Below, in pieces: positions 16,068-22,888 of a DNA stretch of 34,523 nt. The stretch is taken from assembly GCA_905234425.1 (NCBI GenBank), contig CAJOHR010000019.1, positions 1 to 34,523 of the forward strand, in the 5' to 3' direction. The notes below the pieces were generated by a model that saw nothing but the letters and a program-made list of their open reading frames with translations, searched no databases and had not been told where the DNA came from. The position numbers were made by a program, and so were the translations under genes. Every line of letters begins with the position of its first letter. The stretch's first letter is position 1. The DNA is from an uncultured Oscillospiraceae bacterium (GTDB taxonomy: Bacteria > Bacillota > Clostridia > Oscillospirales > Oscillospiraceae).

Positions 16068-16844
16068 TTAGTAAGACCAGGTTTTGTCAAGACTCTCGAA
16101 GGGCTCGGGGATCTTGGGGGTCTCAGTGGGGATCCGGGTGGGCTTGTAGTCGGTGAACCGGCCGGGCTCATCCTTCTCCACAGACACGCCGCCGCCCATG
16201 GCCGGGCTCTTGCCGCGCTTTCCGTCGGGATCGTCGGGATCGAACTCCTCTTCCTCGGGAGGCGGTCCCATGGGAGGCCGGGGCTCGGTCCAGGAGTTGG
16301 GCTCGCCGGTGGACATATCCATGCAGATCAGGAGCCGCAGGAACCGCCACTCGCCGTTCTCATAGACGAAGTCGCCGCCGTACTTCTCCCACATCCAGGC
16401 CACGTCCGCCGTGCCCTTGACGTAGTCGTGCCGCAGAGCAAAGCCGGGGGTGTACCACAGGCCCTTGGCGCTCATGCCGTCCTCGGCGATCTCGATGACC
16501 GGGGAGGCCAGCACATGCACGGGCATCTCCGCCAGGGCGCGGCCATCCAGATCCTTGATCGCTTCTTCCATCTCGGGATGGGCCTTGATGATCTTGCTTT
16601 TCAGCCACTCGGCGTCGGTGTACTTGTTGTCGCCGGCGTACATGGGATAGAGCTTCTTCCGCAGGCCCTGCCAGCGGCCGAAGTTCTGGCTCCAGATGAC
16701 CTCTGCCTCCCGCTCCTGGCTCCAGCAGTTGTCCAGCTCCTCCCGGTTCATGTCCGCGGCGTGGTAATAGCTGTGGAGGGCCATCAGGTTCTCGATGGCG
16801 CCTACCGCTTCGATCTTATGGGCTCTGAGTTCCAGTTCAGTCAT
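16068..16844 (-). CDS. SnoaL/NTF2-like protein, third copy
   Basis: 258 aa. The ATG at 16844 is chosen over the GTG at 16853 because the GGAGG site inside the end of the preceding gene gives it a 9-nt spacer. It begins one base after the preceding TAA (TAAGATG). The core matches its two neighbours: an N-terminal helix with ENLMALHSYYHAADMN, then SPVIEIAEDGMSAKGLWYTPGF and a strand pair with ENGEWRFLRLLICMD. This is the cone-shaped fold used by polyketide cyclases, ketosteroid isomerase, scytalone dehydratase and bile-acid dehydratase BaiE. It has an added acidic Pro-rich insert (about 190-215) and ends PEPFESLDKTWSY. A small-molecule isomerase, dehydratase or binding role is likely; the substrate is unknown. 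Confidence 0.8.
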   Translation of the reverse strand: MTELELRAHKIEAVGAIENLMALHSYYHAADMNREELDNCWSQEREAEVIWSQNFGRWQGLRKKLYPMYAGDNKYTDAEWLKSKIIKAHPEMEEAIKDLDGRALAEMPVHVLASPVIEIAEDGMSAKGLWYTPGFALRHDYVKGTADVAWMWEKYGGDFVYENGEWRFLRLLICMDMSTGEPNSWTEPRPPMGPPPEEEEFDPDDPDGKRGKSPAMGGGVSVEKDEPGRFTDYKPTRIPTETPKIPEPFESLDKTWSY

Positions 16845-16845
16845 C

Positions 16846-17532
16846 TTACTCACCCTCCTTCATAAAGGCTTCGGGGCCGTAGCTGATCTCCGGGGTCCAG
16901 GTCTCATAGGGGACCGGCCAGTGGGGATACTGGCTCCAGTTGTAGCGGCTGGTGTACAGGCCGGGGATCCGCATGACGCCGTACTGCTTCGGGCGCTCGG
17001 GGGCGGGGCCCATGACGCGCTCCTCATACTTCTGACCGGCGGAGAAGGAGAAGTCCGTACCCACGAAGAAGTGCCAGATCTTCCACTCGCCGTCCTCCTT
17101 GATGAAGTCGATGGCGTAGCGCTCATACATCCACTGGCCGTCCAGGGGCGCGTCGTCGGGGTCCATGGGGCCGCCGTGACCGCAGATGTAGCCGGGGGTG
17201 TACCACATGGCCTGGGCGGTCTGGCCGTCCCCGGCGATCTCGATGAGGGGGGTGGTCAGGGTGTGCATCTGGCCCTCGCCGGGCTTGGGGCCGTGGCCGA
17301 TATGGGGCTTAACATAGAAGGACCACACCACGTCCCGGCCGATCTGGAAGCCGCCGGCGTTGCCCCAGGAGATGTTGGGCGCCTTGTGAGCCCAGCAGAT
17401 CTCCATTTCGATGTCATGGCGGTTGCAGGCATGGAGATATGCGTGACGGCCCATGACGTTCTTGATCTGGATCATATCATACGCCCGCTGGATTTTTTCC
17501 TCAGGCGTAAACTCTCTGATGTTCTTAGGCAT
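16846..17532 (-). CDS. SnoaL/NTF2-like protein, second copy
   Basis: 228 aa, with AAGGAGGTG 8 nt before the ATG and only 15 bp after the preceding stop. It shares the core: IKNVMGRHAYLHACNRHD near the N-terminus, TTPLIEIAGDGQTAQAMWYTPGY in the middle and AIDFIKEDGEWKIWHFFVGTDF after it. Two candidate catalytic histidines stand in HAYLHA. The C-terminus has PVPYETWTPEISY, the shared end motif, and then ten extra residues. The motif DGQTA-x3-WY and FIKEDG-x-WKIWH are nearly identical to the first copy, while most surface positions differ, as expected for an old duplication with specialisation. No signal peptide, so cytoplasmic. Confidence 0.82.
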   Translation of the reverse strand: MPKNIREFTPEEKIQRAYDMIQIKNVMGRHAYLHACNRHDIEMEICWAHKAPNISWGNAGGFQIGRDVVWSFYVKPHIGHGPKPGEGQMHTLTTPLIEIAGDGQTAQAMWYTPGYICGHGGPMDPDDAPLDGQWMYERYAIDFIKEDGEWKIWHFFVGTDFSFSAGQKYEERVMGPAPERPKQYGVMRIPGLYTSRYNWSQYPHWPVPYETWTPEISYGPEAFMKEGE

Positions 17533-17547
17533 TACTACCGCACCTCC

Positions 17548-18249
17548 TTAATAGCTGAACGTGTTGGCAAAGGTATCGTAGGGCTCAGGCATCTCGGGCT
17601 TGATCTCGAAGACATAGTCCTCGCCGAAGGACTTGTAGCACTCGCCGGCGACCGTGGGAGCCGGAGCCTCCACGCCCTCATGCTCGTACATCTTGGCGGT
17701 GCCCCAGTTCTGTCCCAGCGGGCAGGCGATGTCGGTGAACATGATCATGTGCCAGATCTTCCACGTGCCGTCCTCCTTGATGAAGTCCACGGCGCACTTG
17801 CCGAAGTTCCAGGCGGCCTTGGGGCCCTTGGAGTAGACCTCGGTGGTCTCGCCGAAGACGTACCACAGGCCCTTGGCGGTCTGGCCGTCGAAGGCCACCT
17901 CGATGATGGGGGTGGTCATGGTCAGAACGGTGTTGGATCCCACGGCCCAGATCTCCTCATCGGACTTGCCGCCCAGGTCCTCGGGATAGAGCTCCCGCAT
18001 GACCTGGTTGGCCCACCTGGTCTGCTCATTGTTGTAATCCACGAAGAAGCCCTTCACCGCTTCGTAGCCCACATACTTGCCGCCGTTGACGGTCAGGGTG
18101 GGCTCGTTCTTGGACCAGCTCTCAAACTGCCGGTCAAACTGACGATAGCAGGTCAGGAAGGTGTAGGCGCCCATGATGTTCGCGATCTTTGTGGTATCCT
18201 CCACCACATCGGCCATGTGCAGAACGTCAAGGGGCGGATGCTTATACAT
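17548..18249 (-). CDS. SnoaL/NTF2-like protein, first gene of the operon
   Basis: 233 aa. AGGAGG lies 7 nt before the ATG, and the operon promoter is upstream. The core is ANIMGAYTFLTCYRQFD, TTPIIEVAFDGQTAKGLWYVFG and AVDFIKEDGTWKIWHMIMFTD, and it ends MPEPYDTFANTFSY. Where the second and third copies have His in the N-terminal helix (HAYLHA, HSYYHA), this one has YTFLTC, so a His-based active site would be missing. It may be a non-catalytic partner or use different chemistry. The three genes probably form a hetero-oligomer or act in sequence on related compounds; this is inference from tight linkage. Confidence 0.82.
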   Translation of the reverse strand: MYKHPPLDVLHMADVVEDTTKIANIMGAYTFLTCYRQFDRQFESWSKNEPTLTVNGGKYVGYEAVKGFFVDYNNEQTRWANQVMRELYPEDLGGKSDEEIWAVGSNTVLTMTTPIIEVAFDGQTAKGLWYVFGETTEVYSKGPKAAWNFGKCAVDFIKEDGTWKIWHMIMFTDIACPLGQNWGTAKMYEHEGVEAPAPTVAGECYKSFGEDYVFEIKPEMPEPYDTFANTFSY

Positions 18250-18283
18250 ACGAATTCCTCCTATCTAGTGTGATTCTACGCTT

Positions 18284-18313
18284 AGTGTATCAGTTTGCGC
18301 GACAATTGTTCAA
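18284..18313 (-). promoter_or_regulatory. Promoter of the SnoaL-like operon
   Basis: Minus strand -35 TTGAAC (18308-18313), 18-bp spacer, -10 TACACT (18284-18289), 34 bp before the first ATG. The divergent lipoprotein promoter is about 50 bp away (18362-18390), so one regulator between them could control both. Confidence 0.6.
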
Positions 18314-18361
18314 GTATCAAGAACCTACCTGTGATTTCACTTTTTGCGGCACATTTTGTGC

Positions 18362-18390
18362 TGGACACCATCAACAGAATGTGCTATACT
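18362..18390 (+). promoter_or_regulatory. Promoter of the substrate-binding lipoprotein
   Basis: -35 TGGACA (18362-18367), 17-bp spacer, extended -10 TGC-TATACT (18385-18390), 73 bp upstream of the ATG at 18464. Confidence 0.7.
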
Positions 18391-18463
18391 GGGACCACAT
18401 TTGAAGATTGTGTGTCAGTTTTGTTACAAAGACGCCGCGATCTTCCGAAAGGAGAAGAAAAAT

Positions 18464-20235
18464 ATGAAACATCGCATACTGGCCCTGCTGCTGGCTCTGT
18501 GTATGCTGACGGCTCTGCTGACCGCCTGCGGCGGAAACGGCAACGCCGCCTCCGCTGCCCCTGCCGAGGAAGGGAGCGCCGCCTCCGCCGAGGCCGAGGC
18601 CGAGGCCCCCGCCGAGGACGAGGAGCCTGCCGAGGCCCCCGAGGACGGGGAGCCCGCCGAGGCTCCCGAGGAGGAGGATCCCACGGCTGTGGAAAACGTG
18701 GCCGAGGAGCTGGCCGAGGTGGAGCTGGAGCCCATGGAGCTGCCCATCGCCGGCACCCCCGTGACCCTCAGCTACTTCCAGATGAAGCCCGGCGGAGCCG
18801 CCGCCAACTACATGCCCAACGGCTATGAGGATTCCCGGCACTTCCAGAAGGCTGCGGAGCTCACCGGCGTGACCCTGGAGTTCATCCAGCCGGACATGAT
18901 GGTGGCCAACGAGCAGTTCAACCTGCGCATCGCCGCCCAGGACTATCCTGACATCTTCGGCAACTTCAACTCCATGTTCTCCGACGGCGAGGACACCGCC
19001 ATCGAGGAGGAGATCATCCTGGCCCTGGAGGACTACGAGGATCTGTTCCCCTACTACACCAAGTACCGCACCTCCACCAAGTTCCTGACCAACGCCACCG
19101 TCACGGCCGAGGGCCACATCGGCGGCTTCTATGAGCTCATGAGCGACTTTATCGGCCCCTTCTTCGGCATGATGGGCCGCCAGGACTGGCTGGACGATCT
19201 GGGTATGGATATGCCCGAGACCTACGATGAGCTCCACGACGTGCTCACCGCCATGAAGAACAAGTACGACTGCTCCGCCACCATCATGCTGGACGAGAAC
19301 GCGGTGGGCAACGACAACTTCCTGGCCGCCGGCTACGGCATCGCCACCATGCTGGCCACCAACGCCAAGGAGTCCTACTGGTACCTCAACGACGGCACCG
19401 TCATGGACGGCATCACCGGCGAGGGCTACAAGGAGTACCTGACCATGCTGCATCAGTGGTATGAGGAAGGCCTGATCTCCCGTGACTTCACCTCCTCCGG
19501 CGGCGCCATGAGCTCCGACGGCATCGGCCAGATCGCCGGCGGCGACTGCGGCGTGTTCTTCAACGGCGCCCCCATTATGAGCGTCTATTCCTTCATGACC
19601 ACCGATCCCAACCTGCGGATCGTGGCCTTCCCCGATCCCGTGAAGGAGAAGGGCGAGTTCACCCACGTGGACACCACCGAGTATGACTTCGGCGCCGAGC
19701 GCATGAGCATCTCCACCGGCTGCGAGTATCCCGAGATCGCCATCCAGTACTGCGACTTCTGGTTCACCGACGAGGGCATCCAGCTGGCCAACTACGGCGT
19801 AGAGGGCGAGAGCTGCGTGGTGGTGGACGGTGTGGCCCAGTTCAGCGACATGGTCCTGAACAACCCCGACATCGCTGCCGGCGACGCCATCTCCGTCTAC
19901 ACCGGCCGGAACAGCACCCCCTCCTGGAGCTCCAACTCCAAGCTGCTGGTGACCTTCAACGAGGACGAGGCCGGCGCCTTCTCCACCTGGGCCGCCAACC
20001 GGGACGGGACGCCTATCCCTATGTGGCGCAGCTGACCATGGACGAGCGCTATGAGCTGGCCAAGCTGGCCTCCGACTACGAGTCCTACGCCCTGGAGTGC
20101 CGCGACAAGTTCATCATCGGCGACATGGATCTGGAGACCCAGTACGAGCAGTATGAGAACGACGTCCGGACCATGGGCCTGGAGCGCGCCCTGGAGATCA
20201 AACAGGACGCCTACGACCGCTACATGGCGGGATAA
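18464..20235 (+). pseudogene. LipO-type substrate-binding lipoprotein, frameshifted near its C-terminus
   Basis: Lipoprotein of an ABC importer of the family-1 extracellular binding proteins, usually for oligosaccharides or glycosides. The ATG at 18464 follows GGAG at 9 nt. MKHRILALLLALCMLTALLTAC gives a lipidated Cys22, then an acidic Ala/Glu linker (about 24-95) and the binding domain. The open frame stops at 20035 after 523 aa. The missing family C-terminus (ASDYESYALECRDKFIIGDMD to AYDRYMAG) continues in another frame to 20235. Near 20001-20010 the bases GACGGGAC would read RDGDAYPYVAQL if one G were restored, giving about 590 aa. A real 1-nt deletion or a sequencing error at a G-run are both possible. 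No permease genes adjoin it, so its transporter partners must be elsewhere. Confidence 0.85.
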
Positions 20236-20256
20236 CCCCTATCGACATAATATTTT

Positions 20257-20287
20257 CGCGGTCTGTCTTCGGACAGGCCGCGTTTTT
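20257..20287 (+). terminator. Intrinsic terminator of the substrate-binding lipoprotein gene
   Basis: 11-bp stem with one G-U pair (20257-20267 with 20272-20282), a TTCG tetraloop and five T. Confidence 0.9.
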
Positions 20288-20407
20288 ACTATATATTGTG
20301 TTTTTCTTCGTAATAAACCGCTATTTCCCGGCGATTGCCAATAATAATGTCCGCGATATGTGCAAAAGAGAGAAAATCCCCATTCGAAAAAAGTTAACAT
20401 AATTCTA

Positions 20408-20436
20408 TTGATTTTCGATTATTTCCGTGCTATAAT
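20408..20436 (+). promoter_or_regulatory. Near-consensus promoter of a small transcription unit
   Basis: -35 TTGATT (20408-20413), 17-bp spacer, extended -10 TGC-TATAAT (20431-20436), the most consensus-like -10 in the window, yet no ordinary gene follows. Transcription should begin near 20443. Confidence 0.8.
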
Positions 20437-20442
20437 GAGGCC

Positions 20443-20625
20443 ATCCACTCAGGAAGAAGGTGCGTTCCCATGAATTGCATTCGGAACAGAGCCAATTTCA
20501 TAAAAAGGAGGCCGAGAAGCTTTGGATGTTGACGATCTGATCTTTGGCGAAGACGCCGTCATCAGCAGCCGCTGATTATCCTGTGAACTGAAGCTCCGGA
20601 CCTGACCGTCCAGGAGTCTTTTTTT
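20443..20625 (+). ncRNA. Candidate small RNA (~183 nt) or small-peptide mRNA
   Basis: Bounded by a strong promoter and an intrinsic terminator. Local hairpins are GTTCC/GGAAC (about 20464-20486), GGCG-AAGA-CGCC (20546-20557) and the perfect ATCAGC-AGCC-GCTGAT (20561-20576). Two tiny reading frames with ribosome-binding sequences are also present. An ATG at 20470 behind AGAAGG encodes 20 residues, MNCIRNRANFIKRRPRSFGC. A TTG at 20522 behind AAAGGAGG encodes DVDDLIFGEDAVISSR after its start. The first is basic and Cys-ended, the second acidic. It might be a 6S-like regulatory RNA by size or a peptide gene; I recognise no known family. Confidence 0.45.
20594..20625 (+). terminator. Intrinsic terminator of the small transcription unit
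   Basis: CTCCGGAC (20594-20601) pairs with GTCC-A-GGAG (20608-20616, one bulged A), followed by seven T (20619-20625). Confidence 0.8.
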
Positions 20626-20655
20626 ATACTATAAATTAGCGGACATGATGAAAAT

Positions 20656-20689
20656 GCCCCGAAACGACCGCAACGAGTCGTTTCGGGGC
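20656..20689. terminator. 13-bp perfect hairpin, possibly bidirectional terminator
   Basis: GCCCCGAAACGAC (20656-20668) pairs with 20677-20689 around an 8-nt loop. Short T-runs follow on both strands (TGTTTTA on plus, ATTTTC on minus), so it may end transcription from the plus unit and from proS. Confidence 0.5.
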
Positions 20690-20743
20690 TGTTTTACGTG
20701 TGAAATACCAATGACGATGGGGATTTGTCGGGCTGAGAGTGAA

Positions 20744-20973
20744 GATTGGAGCGTGGAGCGTGGAGATATTGAGTCCCTTCGGGACAGATTGAATTTGAAT
20801 CATTTTCCGAAGGTATCTGTTCAGTCGCTGTCATTCTGAGGAACAAAGTGACGAAGAATCTTGGCGTTATTCACGATTTCAGGTCAAAGATCCTTCGCTT
20901 ACGCTCAGGATGACACAAGCGACTGAAGCAGTTACTTCCGAAGAAAAATACCTTCATCTCCACTCTCCACTCT
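20744..20973. repeat. MITE-like inverted-repeat element
   Basis: Outer arms AGCGTGGAGCGTGGAGAT (20750-20767) and the reverse complement of 20956-20973 match at 16 of 18 positions. Inner arms also pair: the segment from GTATCTGTTCAGTCGC (20813) through GTCATTCTGAG and GAAGAATCTT is mirrored by 20885-20935. The whole would fold into one long hairpin. The GTCATTCTGAG...GAAGAATCTT core is of a kind often dispersed between genes in bacteria. No transposase is inside. It lies just downstream of proS. Confidence 0.75.
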
Positions 20974-20986
20974 AATATTTGACGGA

Positions 20987-22423
20987 TCAGTAAGCCACGC
21001 CCCAGTAAATCATCTTGCTGGCGGGCTTGCCGCAGCAGGCGCAGGTGTCGCCCAGATGCTCCTGGACGAAGGGGATGCAGCGGCTGGTCATGCCGGCCTG
21101 CTCCTTCATGGCCATCTCGCAGTTAAGGTCGCCGCACCACATGGTCTTGATGAAGCCTCCGTTTTCCTCCTGGAGGGCCTTGGCCTCCTCCAGGGTGGAC
21201 GCGGGGAAGATGTGGCTGTCCAGATTGGCCTTGGCCTTGTCGAAGAGGCCCTGCTGGACCGTCTCCAGAAGCTCGGGCACCTTGGCCGCCAGCTCGTCAA
21301 GGGAAACGGTGACCTTCTCGAAGTTGTCCCGGCGGACGCAGACGCACTGGCCGTTCTCCATATCCCGGGGACCCAGCTCCAGCCGGAGGGGCACGCCCTT
21401 CATCTCGTACTGGGCGCACTTCCAGCCCAGGGAGTTGTCGCTGTCGTCCAGCTTCACGCGGATCCCGGCGGCCTTCAGCGTCTCATAGATCTCGTTTGCC
21501 TTGTCCAGGACGCCGGGCTTGTGCTGGGCCACGGGCACCACGATCACCTGGATGGGGGCCACGTTGGGAGGCAGCACCAGGCCGTTGTTGTCGCCGTGGG
21601 TCATGATGAGCCCGCCGATGATCCGGGTGGACATGCCCCAGGAGGTCTCATGGGGCGTCTGCTGCTTGTTCTCCTTGTCGGAGAAGGCGATGTCGAAGGC
21701 TCTGGCAAAGCCGTCGCCGAAATAGTGGCTGGTGCCGGACTGGAGGGCCTTATGGTCGTGCATCATGCACTCGATGGTGTAGGTCCGCTCGGCTCCCGCA
21801 AACTTCTCTTTATCGGTCTTGACGCCCCGGACCACGGGCATGGCCAGCAGGTTCTCCGCGCAGTCGGCGTAGACCTCCAGCATCTGCTCCGTCTCCTCGA
21901 TGGCCTCCTCCGCCGTGGCGTGGAGGGTGTGGCCCTCCTGCCAGAGGAATTCCCGGCCCCGGAGGAAGGGACGGGTGGTCTTCTCCCAGCGGAGGACGGA
22001 GCACCATTGGTTGTACTTCATGGGCAGGTCCCGCCAGGAGTGGACCACATGGCTCCAGTGGTCACAGAACAGCGTCTCGGAGGTGGGCCGGATGCAGAGC
22101 TTCTCCTGGAGCTCCTCGCTGCCGCCCATGGTGACCCATGCGCACTCCGGCGCAAAGCCCTCGATGTGGTCCTTCTCCTTTTGGAGCAGGCTCTCGGGAA
22201 TCAGCAGGGGCATGGACACGTTTTCGTGGCCCAGCTCCTTGAAGCGCTTATCCAGGAAATTCATGATGTTCTCCCAGATGGCGTAGCCGTAAGGCCGCAG
22301 GATGAACAGGCCCTTGACGCCGGAATAGTCCACCAGCTCCGCCTTGATGCAGACGTCTGTGAACCACTGGGCAAAATCCACCTCCATGTCGGTGATCTGC
22401 CGGACCATTTTCTCTTTTGCCAT
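20987..22423 (-). CDS. proS: Prolyl-tRNA synthetase, short (archaeal/eukaryote-like) type
   Basis: 478-aa class II aminoacyl-tRNA synthetase that charges tRNA-Pro. Visible are LCIRPTSET (110-118), motif 2 around VLRWEKTTRPFLRGREFLWQEGHT (143-166), GTSHYFGDGFARAF and motif 3 GMSTRIIGGLIMTHGD. There is no ~180-residue editing insertion, and the C-terminal zinc-type domain (CGDLNCEM, CACCGKPA) ends with the typical YWGVAY. This architecture is the archaeal-type ProS found in many Clostridia. AAAGGAAG lies 11 nt before the ATG. The 5' leader is only about 35 nt, so I see no room for a T-box. Confidence 0.97.
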   Translation of the reverse strand: MAKEKMVRQITDMEVDFAQWFTDVCIKAELVDYSGVKGLFILRPYGYAIWENIMNFLDKRFKELGHENVSMPLLIPESLLQKEKDHIEGFAPECAWVTMGGSEELQEKLCIRPTSETLFCDHWSHVVHSWRDLPMKYNQWCSVLRWEKTTRPFLRGREFLWQEGHTLHATAEEAIEETEQMLEVYADCAENLLAMPVVRGVKTDKEKFAGAERTYTIECMMHDHKALQSGTSHYFGDGFARAFDIAFSDKENKQQTPHETSWGMSTRIIGGLIMTHGDNNGLVLPPNVAPIQVIVVPVAQHKPGVLDKANEIYETLKAAGIRVKLDDSDNSLGWKCAQYEMKGVPLRLELGPRDMENGQCVCVRRDNFEKVTVSLDELAAKVPELLETVQQGLFDKAKANLDSHIFPASTLEEAKALQEENGGFIKTMWCGDLNCEMAMKEQAGMTSRCIPFVQEHLGDTCACCGKPASKMIYWGVAY

Positions 22424-22463
22424 TTTATATTTCTCTTCCTTTCAAGCTCGTTTCGTAACGGTC

Positions 22464-22492
22464 ATTTTAGCATGAATTTCCGCACGTTTCAA
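22464..22492 (-). promoter_or_regulatory. Sigma-A promoter of proS
   Basis: Minus strand -35 TTGAAA (22487-22492), 17-bp spacer, extended -10 TGC-TAAAAT (22464-22469). Confidence 0.78.
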
Positions 22493-22543
22493 GGGGGATG
22501 GCATAGGATGGGATAGATTTTTGAATCGGGAGGCGGTTTTCCC

Positions 22544-22837
22544 ATGCGGAGCTATGAGTTTTACATCAAGCCGGGGACCGGAGAGTGCGCCCAGGCGTCC
22601 ATTCCCCTGCCGGAGCCGGAGGCCGGGGTGATCTACGGCCGGGTGACGGACGAATCGGGGCCAGTGCCCGGGGCATTGGCAGTGCTTCTGGCCCAGGACA
22701 CGGAGGAGATGGTCTGTTACACCGTCACCGACAGCATGGGCCGGTTCTGGTTCGGCCCGCTGGCCGAGGACCGGCTCTATTTCCTCCGGGTCCAGAAGCC
22801 CGACGGGGCCGTGCGGCTGGTGGAGCTGGGCGGATGA
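22544..22837 (+). CDS. Small carboxypeptidase-regulatory-like (transthyretin-fold) protein
   Basis: 97 aa. GGGAGG lies 10 nt before the ATG. The pattern VIYGRVTDESGPVPGALAVLL ... TVTDSMGRFWFGPL ... YFLRVQ is that of a single beta-sandwich carboxypeptidase regulatory-like or Cna-B-like repeat (about residues 29-85). There is no signal peptide, membrane anchor or isopeptide-forming surface tail, so an intracellular role is implied, unlike most proteins with this fold. It stands alone, divergent from proS, and ends in a hairpin shared with the convergent TelA-like gene. Function unknown. Confidence 0.75.
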   Translation: MRSYEFYIKPGTGECAQASIPLPEPEAGVIYGRVTDESGPVPGALAVLLAQDTEEMVCYTVTDSMGRFWFGPLAEDRLYFLRVQKPDGAVRLVELGG

Positions 22838-22843
22838 AAATGC

Positions 22844-22867
22844 GGGGAGCGGCTGCCGCCGCTCCCC
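22844..22867. terminator. Hairpin between convergent genes
   Basis: A perfect 10-bp stem GGGGAGCGGC (22844-22853) with 22858-22867, TGCC loop. Short T-runs on both sides (GTGATTTTG on plus, GCATTTTC on minus) suggest weak bidirectional termination. Confidence 0.6.
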
Positions 22868-22888
22868 GTGTGATTTTGTTCGCCGGGA

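Larger units (their letters stand above)
20236..20986. other. 751-bp region without a standard gene
   Basis: It contains, in order: the lipoprotein terminator, a consensus promoter, a small structured transcription unit with two possible tiny peptides and a terminator, a 13-bp hairpin, and a ~230-bp inverted-repeat element. Base composition is clearly more AT-rich than the flanking genes up to about 20640. No tRNA, rRNA or CRISPR repeat was seen. Confidence 0.7.

Noticed and set aside
15633..18273. Long plus-strand frames opposite the SnoaL-like operon
   Set aside because: The minus-strand frames have ribosome-binding sites, tight spacing and shared motifs; the plus-strand ones do not.
20645..20839. 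64-codon frame in the proS downstream region
   Set aside because: It runs through a perfect hairpin and into the inverted repeat, with no ribosome-binding site.
22424..22543. T-box leader for proS
   Set aside because: The promoter leaves only about a 35-nt leader, too short for a T-box.
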